Shown here: piece by piece, positions 8,103 through 16,985 of the stretch | Layout: every line of letters starts with the position of its first letter | Position numbering within the stretch: the stretch's first letter is position 1 | NCBI RefSeq assembly: GCF_001428545.1 | Contig: NZ_LMHZ01000034.1 | Location: 58,174-122,173 of the forward strand | DNA length: 64,000 nt | Reading direction: 5' to 3' | From: Noviherbaspirillum sp. Root189 | GTDB taxonomy: Bacteria; Pseudomonadota; Gammaproteobacteria; Burkholderiales; Burkholderiaceae_D | Translations under genes and position numbers: made by a program | Notes under the pieces: model-generated | The model's input: the letters and a program-made list of their open reading frames with translations, nothing else | What the model was told of the DNA's origin: nothing | Databases searched by the model: none

Positions 8103-11100
8103 ATGAGTACAGAACAGGCCGCCGTTCCAAAAATTGACATACACATTGCAGAAGAATCGTTGAATCGATTCAACGAGGTCGTCGCGCCACTGCGGTTAGA
8201 GATACAGGCGGACGGCACTACTGGCTACGCGGCGATTCAAAACAACGTCCCAGTGGTACGTGGCTTCACAATTACGAACACCAGCGAAGTTCCTCAAGAG
8301 AACGTTGACGTTCTCATATTATGCTCACCGGCGTTCGCCGCGCCGGTGAGACTGCGGTTCGAACGGTTAGCGCCAGGGGAAAGTAGGAAAATCGCACCTC
8401 TGGACCTCAAACCTGACCACGGGTATCTCGCGCAATTGGATGAGTCGGAGCGAGCAACAATCTCAATAAGAGCGTTCGCCAATGAAAAGAAAATTGGGGA
8501 GGCCGCACACAGCATCGATGTCCTCGCGTACGAGCAATGGGCGGGCACTCGTTCGCTGCCAGAATTGCTTGCTGCATTCTGCATGCCTAATTCCCGTGTC
8601 GTCGACCAGCTGATTAGCAAGGCTTCGACGTTATTGCGGGACACGAACGCAGAGTTGCAGATGAGCGGGTACCAGGCCAAGAACCGCGAGAAGGTCTGGA
8701 AGCAGATATCTGCACTCTATAGCGCTATCAGTGCCGAAAACCTGCACTACTCGAATCCGCCTGCCTCGTTCGGAAACGACGGCCAGAAGATTCGTACTCC
8801 TGAACGCATACTGGACGGACGGGTAGGCACCTGTCTTGACCTCACCATGCTGTTTGCGTCTTGCCTTGAGCAGGCCGGCATCAATCCAGTCGTGCTTGTC
8901 AAAGAGGGGCATTCGTGGGTAGGCGCATGGTTGGTCGATACATGCTTTCCGACCGCACTGGTGGACGACGTGCAGTCTGTCCGGAAGCGCGTCAAGTCGG
9001 GTGAGTTTATTGTCTTCGAAACAACAGGTGTGGCAACTAGCCAGAAGCCGTCACTACGCTGGGCGTGCTCGACGGGGGAGGAATATCTGCATGAAGAGGC
9101 AACTTTCCTGTATGCGGTAGACATCCGTCGCGCCAGGGAAGTCCAGATTCGCCCGCTACCGTCTCGTTCAACCAACGTGGACCAACCGGTTCAAATCGCA
9201 GACTCGGCACCTCCGGCAATTGAGGACATGCCAGCGCTGCCTCCTCTGGACCCGCTGGCGGTGCCAGCCGTCGAAGTCACTGTCCCTGATACTCCTGAAG
9301 GACGTCTCGCTAAGTGGAAGAGCAAGTTGCTCGACCTGACCTTGCGGAACAAACTAATTAACTTCAAGCCGACAAAGACTTCGTTACGAGTCATTTGCCC
9401 GGACCCGAATGCCCTTGAAGACAGCCTCTCTGAAGGCAAGGAATTCAAGATTCGGCCGTTGCCGCAGCTGATGAGCGGCTCTGATACTCGTGAAGCAGCT
9501 GTTTTTACGGCACGAAACGGTGCTACTCCGCTTGATGCTCTTGCACTGGATGCTCTCGGTCGCCACGAGATTATTGTTGATGTACCGGAAGAAAGCCTCG
9601 AAGGACGACTTGTCGAAATTTTCCGAGCGGCCGGAACTGGCTTGGAGGAAGGCGGTGCGAACACGCTGTTCATGTCATTCGGCCTCCTGCAGTGGCAAGA
9701 AGACAAGGACGCCGAAGCACAGCATCTGGCGCCCATACTCCTCATCCCTGTGACGCTGTCCCGGCAATCAGTGCGCAGCGGTTTCCGTCTTACGCGGCAT
9801 GACGACGACGCCTTGGTCAACCCTACGCTCGTCCAGAAACTCTGGCAGGACTTCAACCTGAAGCTGCCGTCGTTCGACGTCCTTCCTGCCGACGAAAAGG
9901 GAATCGATGTCGGCAAAGTGCTCCAGACGTTCCGATTGCACGTGGCAGAGCTGAAAGGATGGGAGGTCAAGGACCAGGTCCACCTCGGTATTTTCTCGTT
10001 CACAAAGTACCTGATGTGGAAGGACCTTCAAGACCGGCATCAGCAATTGCAGGCGAACAGCGTTGTTTCCCATCTCATCAACAATCCAGGACAAGCGTTC
10101 GCAGGGAACGACATCGGTTTCGAGCCAAGCACTCTTGACCAAACCCATCGACCCCAAGACTTGTTTGCGCCGCTGTTATCTGATTCGTCGCAGCTACGCG
10201 CTATTTGTGTCGCCAGTGATGGCAAGAACCTGGTGGTCGAAGGCCCGCCCGGAACCGGTAAGAGCCAGACAATTACCAACCTTATCTCCCACCTGCTGGC
10301 GACAGGAAAAACCGTTCTGTTCGTGTCAGAGAAAATGGCGGCGCTGGAAGTTGTACATCGCCGGCTTAATTCTCTTGGACTTGGGGCATTCTGCCTAGAG
10401 CTTCACTCTTCGAAGGCAAAGAAGGCAGAAGTACTCAAGCAGCTAGGAACGGCACTCGATGCGGCAAGCTCGAAGACCGTCAAGGAATGGGAAATAGAGG
10501 CGGAGAGGTTGGGAACGCTTCGCCAGGAACTAAATGGCGTAGCAACCGCGTTGCATCGAATCTATCCAAACGACCTCACCGTTTTTGAGGCCATCGGTAC
10601 CTGCATCAAGTATGGCAGCAAGCGCCCAGCACACCTGAGCTGGGCGGACGCCAATACCCATACCCGCTCCGAACTCGAGACATTACGCGAGACCGCACGT
10701 CAGATGGCCGCACTTGCAAGCCAGCTTTCTGACCTTCGTACTCACCCGTTGTCGGCTATTCGGCGCGGTGATTGGACTCCAAGCTGGCAACAGGAATTGT
10801 TAGACGCGGCTACGGCCTTGGAAAAAGCGGTGTCCGACCTACAGTCCAGCACTAGTGACACGCTCAAGCTTTTCGGATTAGATGTGTCGCTGTTTTCGCT
10901 GCGTGACTTCGAATCATTCGACCGCCTTGCCGATACCCTTATTCGGGCACCACGAGTGCCGGCAGGCGTTGCAAAGGCGGCTCACGACGAGTCGGCCCGG
11001 GCCAGACTAGCAATACTGCGTCAGCACGGCATAGCCCGCAAGTCGGCTTGGGATTCACTTGGTGGAGCGTATCGCGAGGATGTGGTCACCTTAAACGCTG

Positions 11101-14072
11101 CAGAAATAAAACTTCAATGGGCTGAGGCCCAGTCTACTTGGTGGCCGAAAAAATGGTTCGCAAAACGGTCTGTCACTTCCAGATTGCGGTTGTTCCGCAA
11201 CGACCAAAACCGGCCAGATGAAGGTGATGTGGCGTCGTTACTGGAAGCCCTCGCAAAAGTAAATGCAGAAGACAAAATGCTGGAGTCTATGGCAGGCGAG
11301 GCATCCACTCTACTGCTAGAGCAGTATGTCTCGTCCAAGACTGACTGGGATGTCGTGGCCGAAAGCGCAAAGTGGGCCGAGGAATTTGCAGATGCAGTCG
11401 CCCGTATGGCAGGGAGCGACCCGGAAGCGGCACGAAGCTTGCGGGAAAAACTACAGCCGTTCGTTACAGAGAATCGTTCAATGCTCAAGGGCGATGGAGC
11501 TGTTGGCGCCAACCTTGTGAAATACAGAGACGGCTACCGAGATTTGTTGTCAAAAATGCAGGTAATTGTTGAGTTAGGCAGCTGCGAGTCCGGGCTTGGC
11601 CTGGACCCTGTTACACCGGCTGTTATATCTCGTCTTCTCGGCATCCTCCAAGGATGGAGTAGAGCACAGCGACAGTTGCAACCTTGGTGCCTGTGGCAGA
11701 GTTCCCGTGCCAAAGCGATTGCTCAAGGATTACAGGGTTTGGTCGTTGCACTTGAAGGCGGCGACGTTTCGTTGGCCGAGGTGCCCGAATACTTTGAATA
11801 CAGCTACCGGAGCTGGTGGGTCAAGAAAGCTATCGACCGCGAACCGACCTTGTGCACGTTTTCGAGCGCCGACCATGAGCGGAAAATTTCGGAGTTTCAG
11901 GCAGCCGACGCACGCTTCCAAAAACTGACCCAGCAATATGTCGCTGCCAAGTTGGCTGGACACATCCCGTCGATGGGCCTCCTTATACCCGGTGTAGAGT
12001 CAGAAATGGGCAAATTACGCCGCGAACTTCAGAAACAGCGTAAGCACATGCCTATTCGTCAGCTTGTGCAGAACCTGCCGACTTTGCTGCCAAAGCTGAA
12101 GCCATGTCTTCTGATGTCTCCGCTCTCCGTTGCCCAGTACCTTGATGCGGCCCATGCGCAGTTTGACGTCGTTGTATTCGACGAAGCATCCCAAATTCCG
12201 GTCTGGGATGCCGTGGGAGCAATTGCCCGCGGAAAACAGCTGATTTGCGTTGGTGACCCGAAGCAGCTGCCGCCGACGAACTTCTTCAATCGCGTGGATG
12301 ATTCAAGCGAAGGGGTTGGAGAAGATGACATTCAGGATTTGGAAAGCATTTTGGACGAGTGCTTGAGTATTGGCATGCTAAAGCTTGGGTTGAACTGGCA
12401 CTACCGGAGTAAACACGAAAGTCTCATTACCTTCAGCAACGTAACGTACTACGACAACAGGCTGGTCACCTTCCCATCGCCCGTTACCGAGGACCGCGGA
12501 GTTCACTTTGAGCACGTAAAGGGTGTGTACGACCGTGGGGGCTCGCGAACGAACAGAGCTGAAGCCGATGCTATCGTAAAATCTATTGAGAATCACTTCC
12601 TTGACCGGTCAAAGCGCCGCCAGACACTTGGCGTCGTCACGTTCAACCAAGCACAGCAGAGTCTCATCGAGAAACTTCTCGACGAGCGCAGACGAGCGTC
12701 CGCCGAATTGGACCAGGCAATTGCGCAAGGGAGTACCGAGCCGCTGTTCATCAAGAACCTTGAAAACGTCCAAGGTGATGAGCGGGATATTATCTATTTC
12801 TCAATCACATATGGTCCGGATGCTTCTGGCAAAGTCAGCCTCAACTTCGGACCGCTGAACCTCGAAGGTGGCCACCGTCGCCTGAACGTCGCGGTTTCGC
12901 GTGCGCGTCAAGGCGTCGTTATCTTCAGTACTCTGTTGCCGGAGCATATCGACCTGTCCAAAGTTCGCGCGGCCGGCGTGCGAGACCTGAAAAATTACCT
13001 CGAATTTGCAATCAGAGGTCCGAGAGCGCTTGTAGAGCAGAGCATCCCTACTGGACAGGAACCTGATAGCCCGTTCGAGTGTGAAGTCATTTCCGCATTG
13101 CGCGAAAAAGGCTGGGAAGTGCATCCGCAAGTTGGCGTTTCCGGATACCGGATTGATATTGGTGTCGTTGACCCTCGCGCACCCGGGCGGTACCTCTTGG
13201 GCGTCGAGTGCGACGGTCGCACCTACCACTCCGGTGCGACGGCTCGCGACCGTGATAGGTTGCGGCAGCATGTGTTGGAGGGGCTGGGTTGGAAGCTACA
13301 TCGCATATGGTCCACAGATTGGTGGCTGAATCCTGAAGAGCCAATGCGGAAGCTATTGGCGAAACTGGAGCAACTCGTTGTGGACGAGCCTGAGGCGCCC
13401 GAGTCCAGCGGGGTAGACGGGACAGATGCTGAAGCAGTGGCCGCCTTAGCTCCTTCGGAGGTCGACCACGTTCCTAGGGATATCGCTTCGCACAGTGACG
13501 CACCGGCACCGGCTGAGACATTGCCTCGCTACGCTGCAGCGGTACTGGAGACAAGCAAACCCGAGTTGTTTTACGACGGACACTCAGATGCGAAACTGAA
13601 AAATCAGCTCTTGTATGTCATCAATCAGGAAGGACCAGTACTAGAGTCGGTGCTTTTCCGGCGCGTAGCCCGTTCCTGGGATTTGTCGCGTACTGGACGG
13701 CGAATCGAAGAGCGATTGAAGTCACTCGCACCTGGCAAGCTAGCTCGCGATTCCGGCGGTTTGACTGTTTATTGGCCAGAGAATGTCGTACCGAACGAGT
13801 GGGATGGTTTCCGGCTTTCAGGAAGCGATGCAGAATCCAAACGAGGCCTCGATGAAGTTGCACCGGAGGAGTTGGGTAATTTGGCATTGTTTGTCCTTTC
13901 CCAAGAAGGAAGTACTCGAGTGGTTGACTTACAGCGGGCGGTCTGCAAGCTTTTGGGAGTCTCTCGCCTTACAAGCGATGCAGAAGCACGACTGAGTAAA
14001 GCATTCACTATTGGGCGAGCAGCTAAGATAATGGTCATTGAAAACGACACTGCTTCATTGAGGCGGACGTAG
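8103..14072 (+). CDS. Giant DUF4011-helicase-nuclease-DUF3320 protein, probable anti-phage defence
   Basis: This is a 1989-residue single-gene nucleic-acid enzyme. An N-terminal region (1-390) contains a transglutaminase-like fold with C244 (GTCLDLTML) and H270 (GHSWVGAW). DUF4011 follows (about 400-600, RLAKWKSKLLDLTLRNKLINF). A superfamily 1 helicase has Walker A GPPGTGKS at 714-721, a Walker B-type FDEAS at about 1359-1363, a QGDER motif and the arginine-rich motif RRLNVAVSRAR (1592-1602); about 600 residues of helical insertion split the motor. A Vsr/PD-(D/E)XK-like nuclease lies at about 1656-1745 (FECEVISAL, YRIDIGVVDP, LGVECDG), then a winged-helix DUF3320 region from about 1815. This order matches DUF4011/helicase/Vsr/DUF3320 proteins proposed as single-gene defence systems (the type called hhe, from memory). 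It sits alone, with no strong ribosome binding site visible. Confidence 0.85.
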   Translation: MSTEQAAVPKIDIHIAEESLNRFNEVVAPLRLEIQADGTTGYAAIQNNVPVVRGFTITNTSEVPQENVDVLILCSPAFAAPVRLRFERLAPGESRKIAPLDLKPDHGYLAQLDESERATISIRAFANEKKIGEAAHSIDVLAYEQWAGTRSLPELLAAFCMPNSRVVDQLISKASTLLRDTNAELQMSGYQAKNREKVWKQISALYSAISAENLHYSNPPASFGNDGQKIRTPERILDGRVGTCLDLTMLFASCLEQAGINPVVLVKEGHSWVGAWLVDTCFPTALVDDVQSVRKRVKSGEFIVFETTGVATSQKPSLRWACSTGEEYLHEEATFLYAVDIRRAREVQIRPLPSRSTNVDQPVQIADSAPPAIEDMPALPPLDPLAVPAVEVTVPDTPEGRLAKWKSKLLDLTLRNKLINFKPTKTSLRVICPDPNALEDSLSEGKEFKIRPLPQLMSGSDTREAAVFTARNGATPLDALALDALGRHEIIVDVPEESLEGRLVEIFRAAGTGLEEGGANTLFMSFGLLQWQEDKDAEAQHLAPILLIPVTLSRQSVRSGFRLTRHDDDALVNPTLVQKLWQDFNLKLPSFDVLPADEKGIDVGKVLQTFRLHVAELKGWEVKDQVHLGIFSFTKYLMWKDLQDRHQQLQANSVVSHLINNPGQAFAGNDIGFEPSTLDQTHRPQDLFAPLLSDSSQLRAICVASDGKNLVVEGPPGTGKSQTITNLISHLLATGKTVLFVSEKMAALEVVHRRLNSLGLGAFCLELHSSKAKKAEVLKQLGTALDAASSKTVKEWEIEAERLGTLRQELNGVATALHRIYPNDLTVFEAIGTCIKYGSKRPAHLSWADANTHTRSELETLRETARQMAALASQLSDLRTHPLSAIRRGDWTPSWQQELLDAATALEKAVSDLQSSTSDTLKLFGLDVSLFSLRDFESFDRLADTLIRAPRVPAGVAKAAHDESARARLAILRQHGIARKSAWDSLGGAYREDVVTLNAAEIKLQWAEAQSTWWPKKWFAKRSVTSRLRLFRNDQNRPDEGDVASLLEALAKVNAEDKMLESMAGEASTLLLEQYVSSKTDWDVVAESAKWAEEFADAVARMAGSDPEAARSLREKLQPFVTENRSMLKGDGAVGANLVKYRDGYRDLLSKMQVIVELGSCESGLGLDPVTPAVISRLLGILQGWSRAQRQLQPWCLWQSSRAKAIAQGLQGLVVALEGGDVSLAEVPEYFEYSYRSWWVKKAIDREPTLCTFSSADHERKISEFQAADARFQKLTQQYVAAKLAGHIPSMGLLIPGVESEMGKLRRELQKQRKHMPIRQLVQNLPTLLPKLKPCLLMSPLSVAQYLDAAHAQFDVVVFDEASQIPVWDAVGAIARGKQLICVGDPKQLPPTNFFNRVDDSSEGVGEDDIQDLESILDECLSIGMLKLGLNWHYRSKHESLITFSNVTYYDNRLVTFPSPVTEDRGVHFEHVKGVYDRGGSRTNRAEADAIVKSIENHFLDRSKRRQTLGVVTFNQAQQSLIEKLLDERRRASAELDQAIAQGSTEPLFIKNLENVQGDERDIIYFSITYGPDASGKVSLNFGPLNLEGGHRRLNVAVSRARQGVVIFSTLLPEHIDLSKVRAAGVRDLKNYLEFAIRGPRALVEQSIPTGQEPDSPFECEVISALREKGWEVHPQVGVSGYRIDIGVVDPRAPGRYLLGVECDGRTYHSGATARDRDRLRQHVLEGLGWKLHRIWSTDWWLNPEEPMRKLLAKLEQLVVDEPEAPESSGVDGTDAEAVAALAPSEVDHVPRDIASHSDAPAPAETLPRYAAAVLETSKPELFYDGHSDAKLKNQLLYVINQEGPVLESVLFRRVARSWDLSRTGRRIEERLKSLAPGKLARDSGGLTVYWPENVVPNEWDGFRLSGSDAESKRGLDEVAPEELGNLALFVLSQEGSTRVVDLQRAVCKLLGVSRLTSDAEARLSKAFTIGRAAKIMVIENDTASLRRT

Positions 14073-14111
14073 TTCCTCGTCATACCATTCGTTGGAACTA
14101 TGGAGGCAGGG

Positions 14112-14675
14112 TTACAGTGTCGTTGATGTTCCATTTTCCGGAAGACGGAGATATTGTGGCGGAACGCTAGAAATCAGCCAAACCCCATTGTCAGCATGGC
14201 GGAATTGATAGCCATCCCGTACCATTGGAAACGTTTCGATAATTAGAACTACCGGTTCGCCTCGGCGCGCGCCCACAGCTTCAGCCGTTTCCCGGTTTGC
14301 AGAGAGATGGACGTCTTGGCGGCGTCCAGGCAGTAAGCCGTGCTTGCGGATGGACGCCGTAAATCTCTGTACGGTACCGTGGTAAAGCACAGGTGGTGGC
14401 GTCTTGACGGGCAATTTCAGGTCCACGGCCACAGAATGCCCTTGGGCAGCACGGATTCGCAGTCTGTCTTCGCTCAATGTAAATCGTTGCTTGTCGCTCT
14501 CCGCGACAATTTGAAGCAGCTCATCGCGATTAATGGGAGTACCTGCCGCTGCAGCTTTTGCTATCAATTCTGCAACGTCAGTCCAGCCTCGTTTGTCGAG
14601 CGTAATACCGATGGCATCTGGCCGATGTCGCAACCATCGCGAGAGCATTTTGCTTTTGTCCTTCAGTGCGTCCAT
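14112..14675 (-). CDS. kptA: KptA/Tpt1-family RNA 2'-phosphotransferase
   Basis: This 187-residue enzyme should transfer an RNA 2'-phosphate to NAD+, giving ADP-ribose 1'',2''-cyclic phosphate and nicotinamide. In yeast this finishes tRNA splicing; the bacterial role is unsettled. The N-terminal winged-helix part has LSRWLRHRPDAIGITLDKRGW, with the Arg-His pair R16-H17. The NAD-binding part has LYHGT (97-101), GRRQDVHLS with R119, and MVRDGYQFRHADNGVWL. R64 (KQRF) would complete the catalytic Arg-His-Arg-Arg set. The gene is full length and intact. It is convergent with the giant helicase (39 bases between ends) and divergent from a coiled-coil gene. Two broken kptA copies lie within 3 kb (15290-15394 and 17147-17546). 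Confidence 0.92.
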   Translation of the reverse strand: MDALKDKSKMLSRWLRHRPDAIGITLDKRGWTDVAELIAKAAAAGTPINRDELLQIVAESDKQRFTLSEDRLRIRAAQGHSVAVDLKLPVKTPPPVLYHGTVQRFTASIRKHGLLPGRRQDVHLSANRETAEAVGARRGEPVVLIIETFPMVRDGYQFRHADNGVWLISSVPPQYLRLPENGTSTTL

Positions 14676-14839
14676 TCGCTACACACCCTTTCCGCTTTAC
14701 GGTCAATCAAGGCCGAGCATGAGGCGTCAACCCGGTCCGAAAAATATTCAAAAAATGTGATGCGTTTTAGCGAGTTATGCCTATACGAACAGTGGTCGAT
14801 TTGCTTCCACGTTTCGTTATTAACTATAGGACAACCAAA

Positions 14840-15175
14840 ATGCTGCAAGAAATTCAATTACTCGAAGAACAATATCGCGATGCTCACAAAGCGTGGCTGG
14901 ACGCTGTGCGGGTGTTGAATGAGCTTCGTCCGAAATACATGGCGGCAAAAGAGGTCCACGACCGAGCTCATGACATGCATCTCTCATTGAAAGAACACGG
15001 ATATGAAGTTGAAGCAGAGGCGCTCGAACCGATGCGCTTGAACTTCGAGAAAGCATTAGCCAAGTTTGCCGAGCCCTATCGAAAGGCCGACGCAGAGTGC
15101 CGGCTTGCTGACAAAGCTGCGGAAGATTGCGGAGCCCGTCTTGAAGCTGCGAAAAAAGCGGCCGATTTGGCATAG
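14840..15175 (+). CDS. Small coiled-coil protein, copy 1
   Basis: This is a 111-residue, highly charged, all-helical protein starting MLQEIQLLEEQYRDAHKAW. I chose the ATG at 14840 because CTATAGGACA lies upstream at normal spacing and the same leader and start recur in the second copy; an in-frame ATG at 14777 is not conserved. Heptad-like runs of L, A, E and K fill the length, interrupted only near residues 54-60. There is no signal peptide, membrane segment or enzyme motif. I do not recognise the family. It is divergent from kptA with 164 bases between starts. The second copy (16118-16504) is clearly homologous, for example in EHGYEVEAEAL versus EHGFQVESDAL. A structural or adaptor role is conceivable, but nothing in the sequence proves one. 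Confidence 0.7.
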   Translation: MLQEIQLLEEQYRDAHKAWLDAVRVLNELRPKYMAAKEVHDRAHDMHLSLKEHGYEVEAEALEPMRLNFEKALAKFAEPYRKADAECRLADKAAEDCGARLEAAKKAADLA

Positions 15176-15243
15176 CCGGATTCAACGCAAATACTTTCAG
15201 ACGGCACTCCGTAAGCTGAGCAATAATTCTTCCTAACTTCAAA

Positions 15244-15270
15244 GGCTTGCCGCGGTATCGGCAAGCCTCA
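15244..15270 (+). terminator. Hairpin terminator of coiled-coil gene copy 1
   Basis: GGCTTGCCG (15244-15252) and CGGCAAGCC (15259-15267) form a nine-pair stem with a six-base loop (CGGTAT), followed by the weak T-tract TCATCGTTTT. The same hairpin follows copy 2, which shows it is part of the duplicated unit. Confidence 0.65.
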
Positions 15271-15289
15271 TCGTTTTCAGCGACCAGTC

Positions 15290-15394
15290 TTACCGCGGTG
15301 TCAGGCCGCGTTTGTCCAATGTAATGTCGATTGCATCTGGTCGATGTCGCAGTCATCGCGAGACCATCTAGTTTTTATCACGCAGAGCGGTCAT
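15290..15394 (-). pseudogene. Remnant of kptA N-terminus
   Basis: Read on the minus strand from the ATG at 15394 the codons give MTALRDKN*MVSR*LRHRPDAIDITLDKRG, clearly the first 30 residues of KptA (compare MDALKDKSKMLSRWLRHRPD in the intact gene), with two in-frame stops. Similarity fades just after the GW-equivalent position. No NAD-binding half follows. This fragment lies right after the terminator of coiled-coil copy 1, in the place where a second kptA should stand if the kptA/coiled-coil pair had been duplicated together. Confidence 0.8.
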
Positions 15395-15450
15395 TTGCTA
15401 TGCGTCCCTTCAGAGGATGCCGAATTCAGTATCTACGACAGATGTTGTGC

Positions 15451-15816
15451 TCAAGCCGGCAGTATCATTTCGCGCGCAACCACAGCACTTTGTCGCTCGA
15501 ACAAGGTTGCGCCGTTTTCAAGACGCGCGGCGGCGGCAGCAAGTGCGGCGTTGTATTCTGCGACGGTTTTCGGAAGCGCATATGGTGCATTGGTAAGGAG
15601 CCGAAATACAACCAGCTCCGTTTCGGTAAGTCGTAAGGTTGAATTCACTCTTAGCATAACGTTAATAATAAAGGGAAACGTTCTACGGTGGGGGGAATCA
15701 TATTGAATCGTTGCCAACCTCTGAGATTCAAAACAAAGTAAGTTCAATCGATTCGCGGCTAGCGAAGATTGAACGACGGTCTCTTTTGCCGCGATACTGA
15801 CTCGGACAGGTTTCAC
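15451..15816 (-). CDS. Small hypothetical protein
   Basis: This is an open frame of up to 121 residues from a GTG at 15816; an internal ATG at 15657 would give 68 residues (MLRVNSTLRLTETELVVFRL). The C-terminal part reads like real protein: a helix-rich segment LTETELVVFRLLTNAPYALP then an alanine-rich helix. The pattern around LTETELVVFRLL resembles the first helices of a winged-helix or response-regulator-like DNA-binding domain, but this is only a resemblance. It lies ten bases downstream of the stop of a truncated frame (15827-16005) in the same direction, so the two may be remains of one operon. No homologue is recognised. Confidence 0.4.
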   Translation of the reverse strand: MKPVRVSIAAKETVVQSSLAANRLNLLCFESQRLATIQYDSPHRRTFPFIINVMLRVNSTLRLTETELVVFRLLTNAPYALPKTVAEYNAALAAAAARLENGATLFERQSAVVAREMILPA

Positions 15817-15826
15817 GGCTTTGTTT

Positions 15827-16005
15827 TATGATGTCACGGGCTCCCCAAGCTTAAGAATTTTGCGTACATCTTTCAGTCCAGCGATGCCAATAATGGTTCC
15901 GTTTGCCAGGTCTGGTAACGAGTTCTGAATGCCATTCACCATATCAAATGGGCACCGCAAAAAGGCGACATCTCCTGTCTTGGCCGGAGGAGATTGGCAG
16001 CAATC
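15827..16005 (-). pseudogene. C-terminal fragment of an unknown gene
   Basis: Minus-strand codons from 16005 to the stop at 15829-15827 read CPFDMVNGIQNSLPDLANGT followed by IIGIAGLKDVRKILKLGEP, which looks like genuine coding sequence. There is no convincing start: upstream it meets a stop at 16008-16006, right at the left border of the second duplicated unit (about 16014). I read it as the tail of a gene cut by the recombination that created the duplication. The family is not recognised. Confidence 0.45.
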
Positions 16006-16013
16006 CTAAGCCT

Positions 16014-16560
16014 CAAAATAATTTTCAGAAAATGTGATGCGTCTTTGCAGGTAGTGCCTATACGTACCAGCGGTCGAGTTGTTTCCACCTTCCATTATTA
16101 ACTATAGGACAAGTAAAATGCTGCAAGAAATTCAACTCCTCGAAGAGCAGTATCGTGATGCCCACAACGCCTGGCGTGACGCCGTACAGGCGGTAGATGA
16201 ACTTCGTTCCCGATACGAAGCGGCGAAGGAACTCCACAACCGAGCGCATGACCTGCACGCCACATTGAAAGAACACGGATTTCAAGTTGAATCAGATGCA
16301 CTTTGGCCGATGGTCTTGCAATTTAAAACGGCATTGCTCGAAGTGACGACTCCATATGTCAGGGCCGACGACGCGTATAGGCTTGCTGACAAAGATGTTG
16401 AAGAGTGTCTCACTCGTCTTGAAGCTGCGAAAAAGGCGGCCGGTTTTGGCATAGCCGAAGTCAAATCGAATACTTTCAGACGGCCAACGCGCTCCGTAAG
16501 CTGAGCAATAATTCTTCCAACCTCCAAATGGCTTGCCACGGTATCGGCAAGCCTTTTCCT
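16014..16560 (+). repeat. Duplicated unit, copy 2 (leader, coiled-coil gene, terminator)
   Basis: This is the second, diverged copy of the unit at 14740-15270, offset by about 1.28 kb in the same orientation. The leader is almost as conserved as the coding part, so the promoter or leader is likely functional in both copies. Confidence 0.85.
16118..16504 (+). CDS. Small coiled-coil protein, copy 2
   Basis: This is a 128-residue paralogue of 14840-15175, starting with the identical MLQEIQLLEEQYRDAH and preceded by the same ACTATAGGACAA leader. Charged heptads and the sequence ADKxxEECxxRLEAAKKAA are shared. The C-terminus is longer (FGIAEVKSNTFRRPTRSVS) because the stop of copy 1 is replaced and reading continues into what is 3' untranslated sequence in copy 1. 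No signal peptide or membrane helix is present. The two proteins have diverged substantially while keeping the reading frame and the helical pattern, which argues that both are or were under selection. The function is unknown. Confidence 0.65.
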   Translation: MLQEIQLLEEQYRDAHNAWRDAVQAVDELRSRYEAAKELHNRAHDLHATLKEHGFQVESDALWPMVLQFKTALLEVTTPYVRADDAYRLADKDVEECLTRLEAAKKAAGFGIAEVKSNTFRRPTRSVS

Positions 16561-16562
16561 TT
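16530..16562 (+). terminator. Intrinsic terminator of coiled-coil gene copy 2
   Basis: GGCTTGCC (16530-16537) pairs with GGCAAGCC (16546-16553) and is followed by the T-rich tract TTTTCCTTT. It is homologous to the hairpin at 15244-15267. Confidence 0.75.
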
Positions 16563-16598
16563 GCAGTATGCACTCGGCCTTCGGGCATCTGGAAGTTG

Positions 16599-16985
16599 CT
16601 ACTGGTCAGGCTCTTTGCATACCCCCGGCACCGGCCATCCGAGTAATTCTGCAACGCGCCTGAACGCCCATCTCAATTGAGCTTCTGTTCCGTATCGACC
16701 TCCGGCAGCGACGGCTCGTTCGAAGTACTGTGCAATGATGTCGTGCTCCGACATATGCGCCCGTTTTCCCCGTTTCGTTTCTGGACACTGCTTCACGAAG
16801 TGCTGGACCAACGATTCGCTATATGCCCAATCGTGCCGCCTCTCTGGGGGCGTATTCCCGGGGATGTAAAACTTTCCCTCAAATTTGACCATAGCAAATT
16901 TCGGCTGCGTGCCACCGACGGCGCTCGCGATGTCGACACATGGATAGTCTGTAGGAACCTCGTCATAATTTGGAGTATCTGCCAT
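16599..16985 (-). CDS. Conserved hypothetical protein
   Basis: This is a 128-residue protein from the ATG at 16985 (MADTPNYDEVPTDYPCVDIA). A longer in-frame start at 17090 would add an unlikely hydrophobic tail. The sequence has KFAMVKFEGKFYIPG, a WAYSESLVQHFVKQCPETKRGKR helix and a C-terminal ELLGWPVP motif. I recall similar small proteins of unknown function in Burkholderiales genomes, marked by TQPKFAM, KxGKR and LGWPVP. There is no catalytic motif, signal peptide or membrane helix. It points toward the terminator of coiled-coil copy 2 (convergent). Confidence 0.6.
   Translation of the reverse strand: MADTPNYDEVPTDYPCVDIASAVGGTQPKFAMVKFEGKFYIPGNTPPERRHDWAYSESLVQHFVKQCPETKRGKRAHMSEHDIIAQYFERAVAAGGRYGTEAQLRWAFRRVAELLGWPVPGVCKEPDQ

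Larger units (their letters stand above)
14740..15270 (+). repeat. Duplicated unit, copy 1 (leader, coiled-coil gene, terminator)
   Basis: This segment is a diverged direct duplicate of 16014-16560. The match covers the leader (ATGTGATGCG, TGCCTATACG, then TTATTAACTATAGGACAA just before the start), the whole coding sequence, the 3' tail (ACTTTCAGACGGC, TCCGTAAGCTGAGCAATAAT) and the GGCTTGCC/GGCAAGCC hairpin. Confidence 0.85.
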
